Positions 24,821-34,521 of a DNA stretch of 64,000 bases are shown one piece after another. The notes under the pieces were generated by a model. The model saw only the letters and a list, made by a program, of their open reading frames with translations, ran no database searches and was not told the origin of the DNA. Source of the DNA: Ruminococcus sp. HUN007 (GTDB lineage Bacteria > Bacillota > Clostridia > Oscillospirales > Ruminococcaceae); NCBI RefSeq assembly GCF_000712055.1, contig NZ_JOOA01000002.1, positions 2,046,001 to 2,110,000 on the forward strand. The letters run 5' to 3'. A program made the position numbers and the translations under genes. The stretch's first letter is position 1, and each line of letters starts with the position of its first letter.

Positions 24821-26474
24821 ATGATGAAACGATTCAGTAAAGTACTTGCAGCATTGCTGGCAGCACAGTTTACATTATCAGTATGCGGTGTGCTTTCAGT
24901 CAGTGCATCCTACCCTTCAGATTACTATTACGATTCCGATGATGTAAACAGCGTTCCTGCACTTTCTGTACAGGAATACGACGAACTTTGTTCTGAAATG
25001 GAGTTTTCAGCAGATCTCGCCTACGCTTCAGCTGATACCCTTCCGGAAAGCGTCGACCTGAGTGAAAGCCCGTTCTTCCCGCCGATAGGTGACCAGGGTG
25101 GACTCGGAAGCTGCAGTGCCTGGGCGACCACCTATTATCAGTTCACTTATGAAATGCATAAGTTAAACTACATCAAAAGCACAAAAAAGAATTCATATTC
25201 TCCTAGCTGGACCTGGAATTTCAGCAATCATAATCTTAATGAGGGTATTTCCATACAGACAGCCTACAGGACGCTCAGTCTTCTCGGGGCAGAAACAATG
25301 AACGAAATGCCTTATAATGCCGCTGATTATGACTACAGATGGTCCGACAACGAGGACGCAATGCTGAAAGCTCTGAAATACAGAGTAAAAAATGTAAACG
25401 TATTTGGTATAAGCGGAAAGGGTACGGCTGTGTCAAACAGTTTTTGATTCAGACCTGAACGCCTTAAAGTCAGTACTTGCAAATGAAAAAGTTGTAGTTG
25501 CGTCACTGAACAACCGCAGCTACAGCGATTCTATGAAGCATGTGATCGTGCGCGGCAATAACAGCGGTGCAAAGGCGGGTACTCATGCTGTTGCCATAGT
25601 AGGATACGACGATAATTTCACTTACGACATAAATCACGACGGTGATATAGAACCGTTTGAGAAAGGTGCACTTAAAATAGCTGATTCAAACGGAACATTC
25701 TGGGGCTATGACGGATTCATGTATGTCATGTACGATGCTCTCAACGGTGAAAGCGCCTCTTCTGATGACTGGGAAGCTGATGAAAAATACGAAAGAAAGG
25801 CTGTTTTCAATGTTATCCCGACAGATGAAGAAAATACTGAAGGATTCAATATATTCTACTGTATCGACGTGGAAAACAGAGATGTAAATTTTGTCGGAAA
25901 AATAGATATTGACACGGACCGCAGAGAAAACATGTTTGTTTCTGTACAGCATAAGAGCAGACTGGCGGCCGATCATTACACACAAATCTATCCTGTGACT
26001 GACATTTACAGCTACGTTGGATCATTCATACCTTACAGCGGAAAGCTTCTTCTCGATTTCAGCAACTGCTATAATTCAGATGATCCGTATCTTTCGCAGA
26101 ACTTTGCTTCAAACCATGAGTGGAGCATAAAACTCGGAAGCGGCAACAAGGGATTCAGTGCGGAAAAGTGGATCGAAAACGAAAAGGTTTCCTGTTCAGT
26201 AGTTGATTCTGAAGGAAATCTGATCTCCGATCTCGGTAATGTAAATATTTCAGCCGGTGACAATGAAATTACAATGAAAACTGTCATTAACATGAAACCG
26301 GGCGACATCAATTTCGACGGATATGTAAACTCTCTTGATTACGTAACTGTACATCAGTACATCAAAGGAATGATACGTCTTTCAAATGTACAGCTCAGAA
26401 TTGCCGATATGGACTCTGACGGAGATGTTGACGAAGAAGACAAGCAGGCTGTAGTCGAACAGTATATCAGCTGA
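24821..26474 (+). pseudogene. Secreted papain-like (C1) cysteine protease with C-terminal dockerin, one frameshift
   Basis: Two frames make one protein. Frame 1 (24821-25447): signal peptide (to VSVSA), then the catalytic-site region IGDQGGLGSCSAWATTYYQF with Gln and Cys. The second frame resumes at T5 (25441-25445); with T4 the text reads NSFDSDLNALKSVLANEKVV. It then gives the catalytic His (GTHAVAIVGYDD) and Asn (ADSNGTFWGYDG), a beta domain, and a dockerin (about the last 60 residues: PGDINFDGYVNSLDYVTVHQYI, IADMDSDGDVDEEDKQAV). Without the shift it would be an exported cellulosome-linked protease of about 550 aa. The shift could be read error, a true mutation or slippage. SD AAGGAG is present. 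Confidence 0.85.
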
Positions 26475-26494
26475 TAACCTTATCATAAACAATT

Positions 26495-26545
26495 ACAGCA
26501 TATCATGCTCACTTAACACGCTGGTGAGTGAGTATGATATGCTGT
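26495..26545. terminator. Bidirectional terminator
   Basis: ACAGCATATCATGCTCAC...GTGAGTATGATATGCTGT with a T-rich tail, between the convergent protease and dehydratase-like genes. Confidence 0.8.
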
Positions 26546-26551
26546 TTCTTT

Positions 26552-27775
26552 TTATCTTCTTGCGTTTGCAAGCATGAGTTTTATTCTGTTTTCCTGGTTT
26601 ACCTTTGTGGCACCCGGGTCATAGTCTATGGCAACTATGTTTGCATTCGGGAATCCCTGCTTTATAACTCGTGCCATACCCTTTGCAACAATATGGTTCG
26701 GCAGGCATCCGAACGGCTGGGTACAGATAATGTTTTCAGTACCGGAAGATGCAAGAGCCGCCATTTCAGCAGGAATGAGCCATCCTTCGCCCATCTTCAC
26801 ACCCTGATTGATGTACTTGTCACATTCGCTTCTTAAATGTTCGAAGTCATGCGGCGGTTCGAAAACGCCGTGCTTCTTTATTATGTTTATCATCTGCTTC
26901 TGCTTTGCGTAAATAACGTCGTAACCTATTTTGAAAGCAAATGTTGTTTTGTTCTTAAAGCCGTAGATCTTACCGTCATTTACGTTGTTTATCGCACAGT
27001 AGAGCACGAAGTCAATGAGTGAAGGAACTACAGGTTCACATCCTTCGCTTAAAAGAAAATCTTCAAGGTGGTTGTTTGCAAGCGGTGAATATTTTACGTA
27101 GATCTCACCGACGATGCCGACCTTTATCTTCTTCTGCTTGCTTCGCTTTATCTTCGCAAAGTCGTCAAGTATCATTTTATAGTTCTTCGCAGTACCGAAA
27201 AACTGATTTTTCGAGAACTTTTCCTCGAGTATTTTCTCCCACTTGTTAAGCACCTTTTCCGATTCACCCGGAACGAGTTCATACGGACGGCACTGATTGT
27301 AGAGAAGCATGAGTATGTCGCCGTAGAGAACAGCATACAGAAGCTTCATAATTACAGGAACGGTGAGCTTGAATCCGCCTTCCTTTTCAAGTCCGCTGAA
27401 GTTGAGTGAGATCACAGGCACCTGCGGATATTTTTCCTTAAGTGCCTTTCTGAGAAGATGAATATAGTTTGACGCTCTGCATCCGCCGCCTGTCTGGGTA
27501 AGCATGAGAGCAGTTTTATCAGGGTCGTATTTTCCGCTGTTAAGTGCCTCCATAAACTGACCTATAACGAGAAGAGCCGGATAGCAGGTATCGTTGTGTA
27601 CGTTTTTTAATCCCTCGTCAATAACAGTCTGAGTGGATGTACGAAGAAGCTCCATCTTGTATCCGCAGTTTCTGAGAATACTGATTATAAGATTAAAATG
27701 AATAGGGAGCATATCCGGAACGAGGATGGTATGCGTTGATTTCATATTATCCGTAAATACAGGAAATTTCGCCAA
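26552..27775 (-). CDS. 2-hydroxyacyl-CoA dehydratase-like protein
   Basis: 407 aa. Resembles the D component of 2-hydroxyglutaryl-CoA dehydratase: conserved Cys in NDTCYPALLVIGQF, GGGCRASNYIHLLRKAL and CTQPFGCLPNHIVAKGMAR could ligate an Fe-S cluster. It lies 14 bp downstream of the activase-like gene, so the two are co-transcribed. In many Firmicutes this pair occurs without the other dehydratase subunit and its substrate is not known; amino-acid fermentation cannot be assumed. Confidence 0.75.
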   Translation of the reverse strand: MAKFPVFTDNMKSTHTILVPDMLPIHFNLIISILRNCGYKMELLRTSTQTVIDEGLKNVHNDTCYPALLVIGQFMEALNSGKYDPDKTALMLTQTGGGCRASNYIHLLRKALKEKYPQVPVISLNFSGLEKEGGFKLTVPVIMKLLYAVLYGDILMLLYNQCRPYELVPGESEKVLNKWEKILEEKFSKNQFFGTAKNYKMILDDFAKIKRSKQKKIKVGIVGEIYVKYSPLANNHLEDFLLSEGCEPVVPSLIDFVLYCAINNVNDGKIYGFKNKTTFAFKIGYDVIYAKQKQMINIIKKHGVFEPPHDFEHLRSECDKYINQGVKMGEGWLIPAEMAALASSGTENIICTQPFGCLPNHIVAKGMARVIKQGFPNANIVAIDYDPGATKVNQENRIKLMLANARR

Positions 27776-27789
27776 TTGATATTCACTCC

Positions 27790-30714
27790 TTAGTCTGTTT
27801 CCGCAGCTGCCATAAGGCTTCGCAGTCTTATCTTCGCAGCTCCGAGGTTGCTTATCTCATCTATTTTCAGCTGTGTGTACAGCTTGCCTTTTGATTCGAG
27901 TATCGATCTTATTTCATCCGTTGTGATAGCATCTATTCCGCATCCGAAAGATACGAGCTGTACAAGCTGCATGTCCTTGTTCTTTGTTACGTAGTCAGCC
28001 GCTCTGTACATTCTCGAATGATAGGTCCACTGGTTAAGTACGTCAAGGTCAGGCATGTCGCCGTGTCCGCTTACGCTGTCCTCGGTGACAACAGCCATTC
28101 CGAGGCTGGTGATCAGCTTGTTGATACCGTGGTTTATTTCCTTGTCAAGATGATAAGGTCTTCCGGCAAGGACGATTATCATTTTTCCTTCCTTGCGTGC
28201 TTTTTCGATTATATCATTCGCCTTTATCTCAACTTCCTTACGGAACATTTCAAGGTCGTCAAATCCTTTTTCAAGAGCCTCGAGGGCCTGTTTTTTATTA
28301 ATGCCGTATTTTCCGAGCACACCTGCCATTACATCGGCTACGTGCTCTTTTCTGTTAAGGTCAAGATAAGGATTTTTGAAATTGTCTTCGTTAAGTTCCG
28401 GAATATTTGCCTTCAGAAGTTCCGGATAGTAGGCAACAACAGGACAGTTGTAGTGATTGTCCGTGTCAGGCTCCTCAAGATTGTAGCTCATGCACGGATA
28501 GAAAATGAAGTCAACGCCCTTTTCGAGAAGATCAGCCACATGACCGTGTACAAGCTTTGCCGGATAGCATACCGTATCGGAAGGGATGGTCTGCTGACCC
28601 TTGTAGTACATGTCGCGTGAGCTTTCGTCAGAAAGGACGATCTCGAATCCGAGGTCGCGGAAGAATCTGCTCCATAACGGAAGCTGATCGAAGTAACTGA
28701 GTACCATCGGTATACCTATCTTCGCCTTCGGTGTGCCTTCCGGCTTGAGTTCAGTCTTCATAAGCAGGTCGTACTTGTACTCGTAAAGGCAGAAGCCCTC
28801 GGCAGTACGCTTCTTTCCGGCACCGCGTTCGCACTTGTTTCCTGAAATGAATTTTTCACCGTCAGCAAAGGTGATCATGTTGAGGTTGCACTTTGCAGTA
28901 CATCCGCCGCACTGGAAAGCCTTTGATGTGTATGAGAAATCCTTTAAGTCTTCGCGGCTTATAAGTGAGGAATGTCCGGCCGAGTTTTCCTTCGCGTAAA
29001 GCGCCGCACCGAAAGCACCCATGAGTCCTGCGATAGCCGGACGGGTAACGTTTCTTCCGAGTTCCATTTCGAAGGAACGGAGAACGGCATCATTAAGGAA
29101 GGTACCGCCCTGAACGACAATATTCTGTCCGAGGTCGGAAGGAGACTTCGCTCTTATTACCTTGTAGATGGCATTCTTGATTATTGAAGATGAAAGACCG
29201 GCTGAAATGTCCTCGACTGTTGCGCCGTCCTTCTGAGCCTGTTTTACCGAGCTGTTCATGAAAACGGTACATCTTGAACCGAGGTCAACCGGATGCTCGG
29301 CAAAAAGTCCGAGGTTTGAGAATCTTGCAATATCGTATCCGAGGGCCTGTGCAAATGTCTGGATGAAAGATCCGCATCCTGAAGAACAGGCTTCGTTGAG
29401 CATGATGCTGTCGATAGCACCGTTCTTTATCTTGAAGCACTTGATATCCTGCCCGCCGATGTCGATGATGAAGTCAACGTCCGGGCAGAAGAAGGCAGCA
29501 GCCTTGTAGTGTGCAACCGTTTCAACTATACCGTGGTCGATGTGGAGGCCGGCCTTTATGAGGTCTTCGCCGTATCCTGTAACGGCAGAACCTGCAATGT
29601 TTACGTGATCACCGGCAAGTTCATATATCTCTTTGAGTTTCTTTGAAATTCTGTCAAGAGGCTGTCCCTTATTGGAAGCGTAGAACTGGTAAAGAAGCTT
29701 TCCGTCCGGTGTGATGAGAGCCATCTTGGTAGTGGTCGAACCTGCATCTATACCAAGGAAAGCGTCACCTGTGTATGTTTCGATATTTTCGTATTTAAGG
29801 TCGTTTTCGCTGTGCCTCTTTATGAAAGCTTCGTATTCGGAACGGTCCTTGAATAGTCTTTCTCCGGTCACAACATTGTCAGTAGTCTTTGCCTCCTTAA
29901 CACGCTTTACGATCTCATCTGCTGTCATAAGGTCGCTTTCACTGTTTCCGGCAAAAAGTGCTGAACCGTATGCCACGAAAACAGGAGCTTCATCCGGAAA
30001 ACGTGCACTTTTGTCGTCGAGTTTAAGTGTATTTACAAACGCCTTTCTGAGTCCCTGCTGGAAAAACAGCGGACCGCCCAGGAAAAGAACGTTTCCTTCT
30101 ATTTTACGGCCTTGTGAAAGACCTGCAACGGTCTGGTCAACTACGGCCTGGAATATACTTGCGGAAATATCCTCACGCTTTGCACCCTGATTGAGAAGCG
30201 GCTGAATATCTGACTTGGCAAATACACCGCAGCGTGAAGCGATAGGGTAGATCTTTTCAGCTTCGAGAGCAAGTCTGTCAAGCTCATCGGTAGTGATGCC
30301 GAGAAGGGTAGCCATCTGGTCGATGAATGCACCTGTACCGCCGGCACATGAACCGTTCATACGCTGTTCAACACCGCCGGTGAAAAAGATTATCTTTGCA
30401 TCCTCACCGCCGAGTTCGATAACGACGTCAGTATCAGGATAACTTTCCTTAACTGCGATAAATGCTGCATTTACCTCCTGAACAAAAGGAAGCTCAGCTG
30501 CATTTGCCAGACCAAGTCCGGCAGAACCAGTAACAGCAAGTCTGAATGAAGCATCCGGATATTCATTTTTGATTATCTCCATCTGCTCAGCGACAGTTTC
30601 CCTTACCTTTGAGAAATGGCGCTGGTATTTTGAATATATTATCTTTTTGTTGTCATCGGTAATAACTGTCTTGACAGTCGTAGAACCTACATCTATTCCT
30701 AAACAGTAATTCAT
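27790..30714 (-). CDS. Acyl-CoA dehydratase activase-related ATPase (fused, two ASKHA domains)
   Basis: 974 aa. Two BadF/BcrA-type activase domains: the first begins CLGIDVGSTTVKTVI and has GEDAKIIFF and NGSCAGGTGAFIDQMA; the second begins LGIDAGSTTTKMALI (about residue 320) and has GGQDIKCFKI and ACSSGCGSFIQTFAQ. The Cys in these helices would bind a bridging 4Fe-4S cluster. The C-terminal third (about 650-970) is a DUF2229-like region with AGRPYHLDKEINHGINKLI. Such ATPases power low-potential electron transfer to a dehydratase. SD GAGGTAGATCA. Known as a widespread fusion of unclear substrate. Confidence 0.85.
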   Translation of the reverse strand: MNYCLGIDVGSTTVKTVITDDNKKIIYSKYQRHFSKVRETVAEQMEIIKNEYPDASFRLAVTGSAGLGLANAAELPFVQEVNAAFIAVKESYPDTDVVIELGGEDAKIIFFTGGVEQRMNGSCAGGTGAFIDQMATLLGITTDELDRLALEAEKIYPIASRCGVFAKSDIQPLLNQGAKREDISASIFQAVVDQTVAGLSQGRKIEGNVLFLGGPLFFQQGLRKAFVNTLKLDDKSARFPDEAPVFVAYGSALFAGNSESDLMTADEIVKRVKEAKTTDNVVTGERLFKDRSEYEAFIKRHSENDLKYENIETYTGDAFLGIDAGSTTTKMALITPDGKLLYQFYASNKGQPLDRISKKLKEIYELAGDHVNIAGSAVTGYGEDLIKAGLHIDHGIVETVAHYKAAAFFCPDVDFIIDIGGQDIKCFKIKNGAIDSIMLNEACSSGCGSFIQTFAQALGYDIARFSNLGLFAEHPVDLGSRCTVFMNSSVKQAQKDGATVEDISAGLSSSIIKNAIYKVIRAKSPSDLGQNIVVQGGTFLNDAVLRSFEMELGRNVTRPAIAGLMGAFGAALYAKENSAGHSSLISREDLKDFSYTSKAFQCGGCTAKCNLNMITFADGEKFISGNKCERGAGKKRTAEGFCLYEYKYDLLMKTELKPEGTPKAKIGIPMVLSYFDQLPLWSRFFRDLGFEIVLSDESSRDMYYKGQQTIPSDTVCYPAKLVHGHVADLLEKGVDFIFYPCMSYNLEEPDTDNHYNCPVVAYYPELLKANIPELNEDNFKNPYLDLNRKEHVADVMAGVLGKYGINKKQALEALEKGFDDLEMFRKEVEIKANDIIEKARKEGKMIIVLAGRPYHLDKEINHGINKLITSLGMAVVTEDSVSGHGDMPDLDVLNQWTYHSRMYRAADYVTKNKDMQLVQLVSFGCGIDAITTDEIRSILESKGKLYTQLKIDEISNLGAAKIRLRSLMAAAETD

Positions 30715-30826
30715 TGATCTACCTCATCTGAAAAAATTATAGTTATAATCAGCCAAATTATATTATAACATTTATTCGGCGTGTTTAAAAGGGTTTTCAG
30801 CAAATTTTCACCTGAATGAAAATGTG

Positions 30827-30914
30827 GCGCCTTCGGCGCAATTACAAAACGAGCTGACCAGCTCGTTTTTTCTATAGCAGTCTTCGGCCCGCAGGGGTGA
30901 AGACTACATTTGCT
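30827..30914 (+). repeat. Structured element copy 4, upstream of TA module 2
   Basis: Hairpin 1 GCGCCTTCGGCGC (30827-30839), ATTACAAA, hairpin 2 CGAGCTGACCAGCTCG (30850-30865), TTTTTTCTATAGCA, hairpin 3 AGTCTTC...GAAGACT (30880-30906) and CATTTGC. Lies between the dehydratase start and the TA promoter. Confidence 0.8.
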
Positions 30915-30962
30915 ACCGCTGATTATCTTTCTTATGATACCGCTCATTTTCATGCAAAGCAG

Positions 30963-30991
30963 TAGATTTTTAAATCAGAATATAGTATAAT
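30963..30991 (+). promoter_or_regulatory. Promoter of TA module 2
   Basis: TATAAT at 30986-30991; weak -35 TAGATT at 30963-30968 with a 17-bp spacer. Confidence 0.45.
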
Positions 30992-31041
30992 TTAATTGAC
31001 AAAGAAATCACCGTCAGTCTTATAAAAAAGGAGGAAGTGCT

Positions 31042-31227
31042 ATGAACTATGTTTATCCTACCGATACACCATTTACTTTACATTCTGAATTGATGACAAG
31101 AAAGCAAGCATCAGATCAGTCAAAAGCAATTGAACATTTTATTGATACTCATAATTTTTCAGTTTTAATAGACTCCAATACTGGCGAACCTATAGTAAAG
31201 GTTCTTGAAAAGGATAACAATGACTAA
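31042..31227 (+). CDS. Small antitoxin-like protein of TA module 2
   Basis: 61 aa with SD AAGGAGG. The sequence MTRKQASDQSKAIEHFIDTHNFSVLIDSNTGEPIVKVLE does not match a DNA-binding family I can name. Size, the 8-bp overlap with the GNAT gene and the GNAT type suggest the antitoxin of a GNAT-based TA pair. Function is inferred. Confidence 0.55.
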   Translation: MNYVYPTDTPFTLHSELMTRKQASDQSKAIEHFIDTHNFSVLIDSNTGEPIVKVLEKDNND

Positions 31228-31768
31228 ACTTAACATACAAATTTATACTAAAGAGCTTCAGAAAAGATTAGCTGGTGACTTTGACTGTGGTAATCCATAT
31301 ATAAACGAATTTATAAAATCACCTGTTTCCCTTGATAACAGCTATGGAAAAACATACGTCTATCTCTCAGACGATAACAATTTCCTGATAGGTTTTTATA
31401 ACCTGGGCGTTGGTTACATAGATTATCTTAAAGATAATCAACGGTATAAAGCAGGAGGAGCGATCCATATAAATGAATTTGCTCTACATTCTAAATTTCA
31501 CAGTACTTTGATTACTTATGACAATAATGGACAGAAGATTAATTTATCTGATATTTTACTTTATGATTGTCTGCATCGAATCAAAGAAATCAGAGAAAAT
31601 TTCCTTGGATATGCATTTGTAACCTTATGTTCTACAGAAGAAGGGTACAGTTTATATTCAAGAAGAGATTTTCAGGAAATTGGTGACGACTATGGATTTA
31701 GCGTAGAACTGAGCGAGAAAAAATGCAAAAAAATGTACTTGTGGCTTGATGAAAATGACATAGTATGA
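31220..31768 (+). CDS. GNAT-fold acetyltransferase, probable TA toxin
   Basis: 182 aa. The family pattern includes FDCGNPYINEFIKSPVSLDNSYGKTYVYLSDDNNFLIGFYNLGVG at the N-terminus, then IHINEFALHSKF, LLYDCLHRIKEIRENFLGYAFVTLCSTEEG and the end YSLYSRRDFQEI, which is the place of the usual YxxxGF motif. GNAT toxins (TacT/AtaT-type) acetylate aminoacyl-tRNA. The ATG at 31220 overlaps the upstream stop; GAAAAGGA serves as SD. A free-standing acetyltransferase cannot be excluded. Confidence 0.75.
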   Translation: MTKLNIQIYTKELQKRLAGDFDCGNPYINEFIKSPVSLDNSYGKTYVYLSDDNNFLIGFYNLGVGYIDYLKDNQRYKAGGAIHINEFALHSKFHSTLITYDNNGQKINLSDILLYDCLHRIKEIRENFLGYAFVTLCSTEEGYSLYSRRDFQEIGDDYGFSVELSEKKCKKMYLWLDENDIV

Positions 31769-31797
31769 TATTTTCAAATGTTATATGAATCAAAATG

Positions 31798-31890
31798 TGG
31801 CGCCTTCGGCGCAATTATACAAACCGAGCTGAGCTCGGTTTTTCTATAGCAGTCTTCGGCCCGCAGGGGTGAAGACTACCATTTTACAGA
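31798..31890 (+). repeat. Structured element copy 5, downstream of TA module 2
   Basis: Hairpin 1 GGCGCCTTCGGCGC (31800-31813), hairpin 2 ACCGAGCTGAGCTCGGT (31823-31839), TTTTTCTATAGCA, hairpin 3 AGTCTTC...GAAGACT (31851-31877), then CCATTTTACA. It starts 30 bp after the toxin stop. Confidence 0.82.
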
Positions 31891-31895
31891 AGCAA

Positions 31896-31937
31896 ACGGG
31901 AGCACCGGATTTTTTACCGGTACTCCCGCTGTTTTTA
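31896..31937 (+). terminator. Terminator following copy 5
   Basis: ACGGGAGCACCGG...CCGGTACTCCCGCT then GTTTTTATTT. Stem core is shared with the terminator at 2452. Confidence 0.75.
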
Positions 31938-32030
31938 TTTATTCAGAGTAATCCTTAAGGATGAAAATTGCTGAATATCAGAATGATGCTATATCACAAA
32001 TCGGTGAGCTGCCTTTGGCAGCTTATTATA

Positions 32031-32057
32031 GTATCATGCAGCGTCGCTGCATGATAC
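32031..32057 (-). terminator. Terminator of the dockerin gene at 32081
   Basis: GTATCATGCAGCG/CGCTGCATGATAC. A near-identical hairpin and 3' flank occurs at 34467-34493 behind another dockerin gene, so gene ends were copied together. Confidence 0.65.
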
Positions 32058-32080
32058 CTTTTACTGTAACTAACTCATTA

Positions 32081-33089
32081 TCACAGTTTATCAATCTTCT
32101 TTGAAAGATACTGCTGAAGTCTTGCAAGATCGGCAAGAGTTACTGATCCGTCACCATCGATATCAGCTGCTTTCTGCTGAACTGCTGTAAGCTCCTTGTC
32201 ACCAATAAGAGCAAGTGATAATTCTGTTAAATCACTAATATCAATTATGTCATTAAGATCAATATCTCCTGTAACTATGTTATCGGAATAAAGTACTTCT
32301 ATTTCTGACGGAAGCGTTACCGATGATCCGTCTGCAAAAGCTGATACTGCTGACTGCAAGCCAGTAGCTGAATAAATAAGTTCAATTGCTTTGAAAACAT
32401 CCTCATACGAATTCATTATTACCACATGACAGTATTCCGATGATTCTTCTGATGTTTTTTACTTCAGATTCTATGTTGTTCTTTTTCAAAATTTCAGAGA
32501 TTGTCTTACCATATTCCAAAGGATAATAAGTGCTTACTTCTATCTGTGCAGAATTATAAAATGATGGTCTATAGTATACCTTTGAAGCCATAACATTCTT
32601 TTCAAGACTTGCACATACAGACTCTGCCACATTTTCATCCAGGTAATACTCATCATTGAAACTCACAGACACTTCATCTACAATTTTACTGATATTTCCT
32701 TCTGAAACTGTAGTCTGAAAAATCTGAACTTTAAATTCTTTTTCAGAAATATCACAATCTTTTGAGATTACAGCCGATATTTCTTTGGTATTGACCGGCT
32801 TTCCAGAAACAGGTTCAAATTTCAAAACTGCTGGCATACGATATAACAGATAAAGAAAACCTTTTTTATCTTTAGCCGCCATTATCTTTATGCTTTTCGG
32901 GTTATCCGGAATGATCAAAGCGTCTTTTAGCTCCTCGCTTATTTCTATCTCATTATAATTTTCATAATAAGATTCATCTATCCAGCGTACAGGAGCTTCT
33001 TCTGTTATTGCTGCATTTACATTTGAATACAGACCCGTGCATAAAATACAAGACAGAAAACTAACTATCAATCTATTCTTCTTTTTCAT
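32081..33089 (-). pseudogene. Secreted dockerin protein, paralogue of the gene at 119-1111, one frameshift
   Basis: Frame 1 (33089-32403) gives the signal peptide (LIVSFLSCILCTGLYSNVNA) and about 200 residues; frame 2 (to 32081) gives ...EESSEYCHVVIMNSYEDVFKAIELIY, a linker and a dockerin (GDIDLNDIIDISDLTELSLALIGD, ADIDGDGSVTLADLARLQQYLSKKI). One more base in the T6 run at 32455-32460 would join them as SEVKKTSEESSEYC. The joined protein lines up with the intact paralogue at 119-1111, which is why I read this as one broken gene. It follows a serine protease gene (27 bp). Confidence 0.8.
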
Positions 33090-33115
33090 AGAATACCATC
33101 CTCTCGTTCAAGTAA

Positions 33116-34114
33116 TCAATATGAAATATGTGAATTACTCAAATAAAATTTAAGCATATCTTCGTTGATTCGTAAACCGACATTAGCATAACCTTTTTGA
33201 GCAGTACAAATTGCTACTACATCAAAATACACTTTCGAATTATATGTTTCAGTATAATAAACAGGACTTCCACTATTTCCACTTGATATATCTGTATCAT
33301 AAAACATAAGTCTTCCATATGGATTTTCACCCTGATAATTCATATTAGTATAAGGCAAAGTAACTCCTGTCCCTGTATAAAGATTATGAGTTGTCTTATT
33401 ATTTTTTAATACTCCATTAATATACTGTGGAAAACCCGTTACACTAACCGAAGCATTATCCGATGGATTGGTATCATTAGATGCAGGATAGAAATCATCC
33501 AAAGCAATTGAAAGATTACACTTTTTATATGAATGCAAATTTTGTTCTACGGTTATAAGTGCGTAATCATAGTTCCAATGATAATACTCATTATTTGTAT
33601 GAAATGTACTGTTTGGATTCTGAAGAAATTCCATCCAATTATATGGAACATGTATTTTTACTGGTGTTACATATGTACTAACAATATTATTATTCGAATC
33701 TAAAGTCTGGATTAAAATACTATCAACTATTTTAGACGTAGCTGATGAAGTTGTTACACAATGAGCTGCAGTTGCTATAACATGATCATCAACGATAAAA
33801 CCTGTGCCAAGATAATCATTTGTACCTATTAGCTTTACAACTCCTTTTTTTGAATAATCCAGCACCCTGTCATCTCCGCCAAAAACTGTACGAGACTGTT
33901 CCTGGCAATCTGCAGGTAACATCAAAGGAGTATTTGCATATATTGTATATGATCCTTCATATGAAGCATTTGATGCATTATAAATAAAATAAGTCATATT
34001 ACTATTAGCCGCATCAGTAACATTTATATCATAAGGTGTAAATGTTAAAGCAAAAGCTACAACCATTATTATGACCATGGTTCTTTTAAAAAAAGACTTT
34101 GTAAAATTTCTCAT
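33116..34114 (-). CDS. Secreted trypsin/V8-like serine protease
   Basis: 332 aa. N-terminal signal or anchor segment (TMVIIMVVAFALTFTPY, about 12-28). Catalytic residues: His in GTGFIVDDHVIATAAHCVTT, Asp in YHWNYDYALITVEQN, Ser in DTDISSGNSGSPVYY. It resembles V8/glutamyl endopeptidase-like S1B enzymes. It has no dockerin of its own; a small exported dockerin protein is encoded 22 bp upstream in the same operon. SD AAAGGGG. Intact. Confidence 0.88.
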   Translation of the reverse strand: MRNFTKSFFKRTMVIIMVVAFALTFTPYDINVTDAANSNMTYFIYNASNASYEGSYTIYANTPLMLPADCQEQSRTVFGGDDRVLDYSKKGVVKLIGTNDYLGTGFIVDDHVIATAAHCVTTSSATSKIVDSILIQTLDSNNNIVSTYVTPVKIHVPYNWMEFLQNPNSTFHTNNEYYHWNYDYALITVEQNLHSYKKCNLSIALDDFYPASNDTNPSDNASVSVTGFPQYINGVLKNNKTTHNLYTGTGVTLPYTNMNYQGENPYGRLMFYDTDISSGNSGSPVYYTETYNSKVYFDVVAICTAQKGYANVGLRINEDMLKFYLSNSHISY

Positions 34115-34135
34115 GTTCTTTCACCCCTTTGTAAC

Positions 34136-34399
34136 TCAATTTGCAAGATACGCCTGAAAAGCTGCACGATCAGCCTGACTTATAATGTTATTACCATTAA
34201 CATCGAAAATACTTGGATCATAAACATAAATATCGCCTTCAAGATACAACGACAATATTGTAAGATCTGTAACATCAACCACACCATTTGAATCATAATC
34301 AAGTGCCGGATCATAAACTACTGCATTAACCTTTACCATTGGTATAAACAGCATCAAACACGCCAAACTTGTTATTCCTATTTTCAATATATTTTTCAT
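34136..34399 (-). CDS. Stand-alone secreted dockerin
   Basis: 87 aa: signal peptide (LKIGITSLACLMLFIPMVKVNA) followed directly by a dockerin module (DYDSNGVVDVTDLTILSLYLEGDIYVYDPSIFDVNGNNIISQADRAAF, here cited as two calcium repeats DYDSNGVVDVTDL and FDVNGNNIISQADR). There is no other domain. The start at 34399 has GGAGG upstream. Its layout equals the N-terminal part of the broken protease at 35151-37496, so either the protease was split here or this is a free adaptor. Confidence 0.75.
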   Translation of the reverse strand: MKNILKIGITSLACLMLFIPMVKVNAVVYDPALDYDSNGVVDVTDLTILSLYLEGDIYVYDPSIFDVNGNNIISQADRAAFQAYLAN

Positions 34400-34466
34400 A
34401 AAAACCTCCATTAATCTCTTTTTTCCTCATATAATTTTGTTTAGCTATCTTTATCAGCTTATTATA

Positions 34467-34493
34467 GTATCATGCAGCTTAGCTGCATGATAC
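34467..34493 (-). terminator. Terminator of the gene at 34522
   Basis: GTATCATGCAGCT/AGCTGCATGATAC; copy of the hairpin at 32031. Confidence 0.65.
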
Positions 34494-34521
34494 CTTTTAT
34501 TTTGCTGTAACTAACTCATTA

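Noticed and set aside
30711..30953. 80-aa minus-strand frame over the repeat at 30.8 kb
   Set aside because: It is the reverse reading of the structured element and has no SD.
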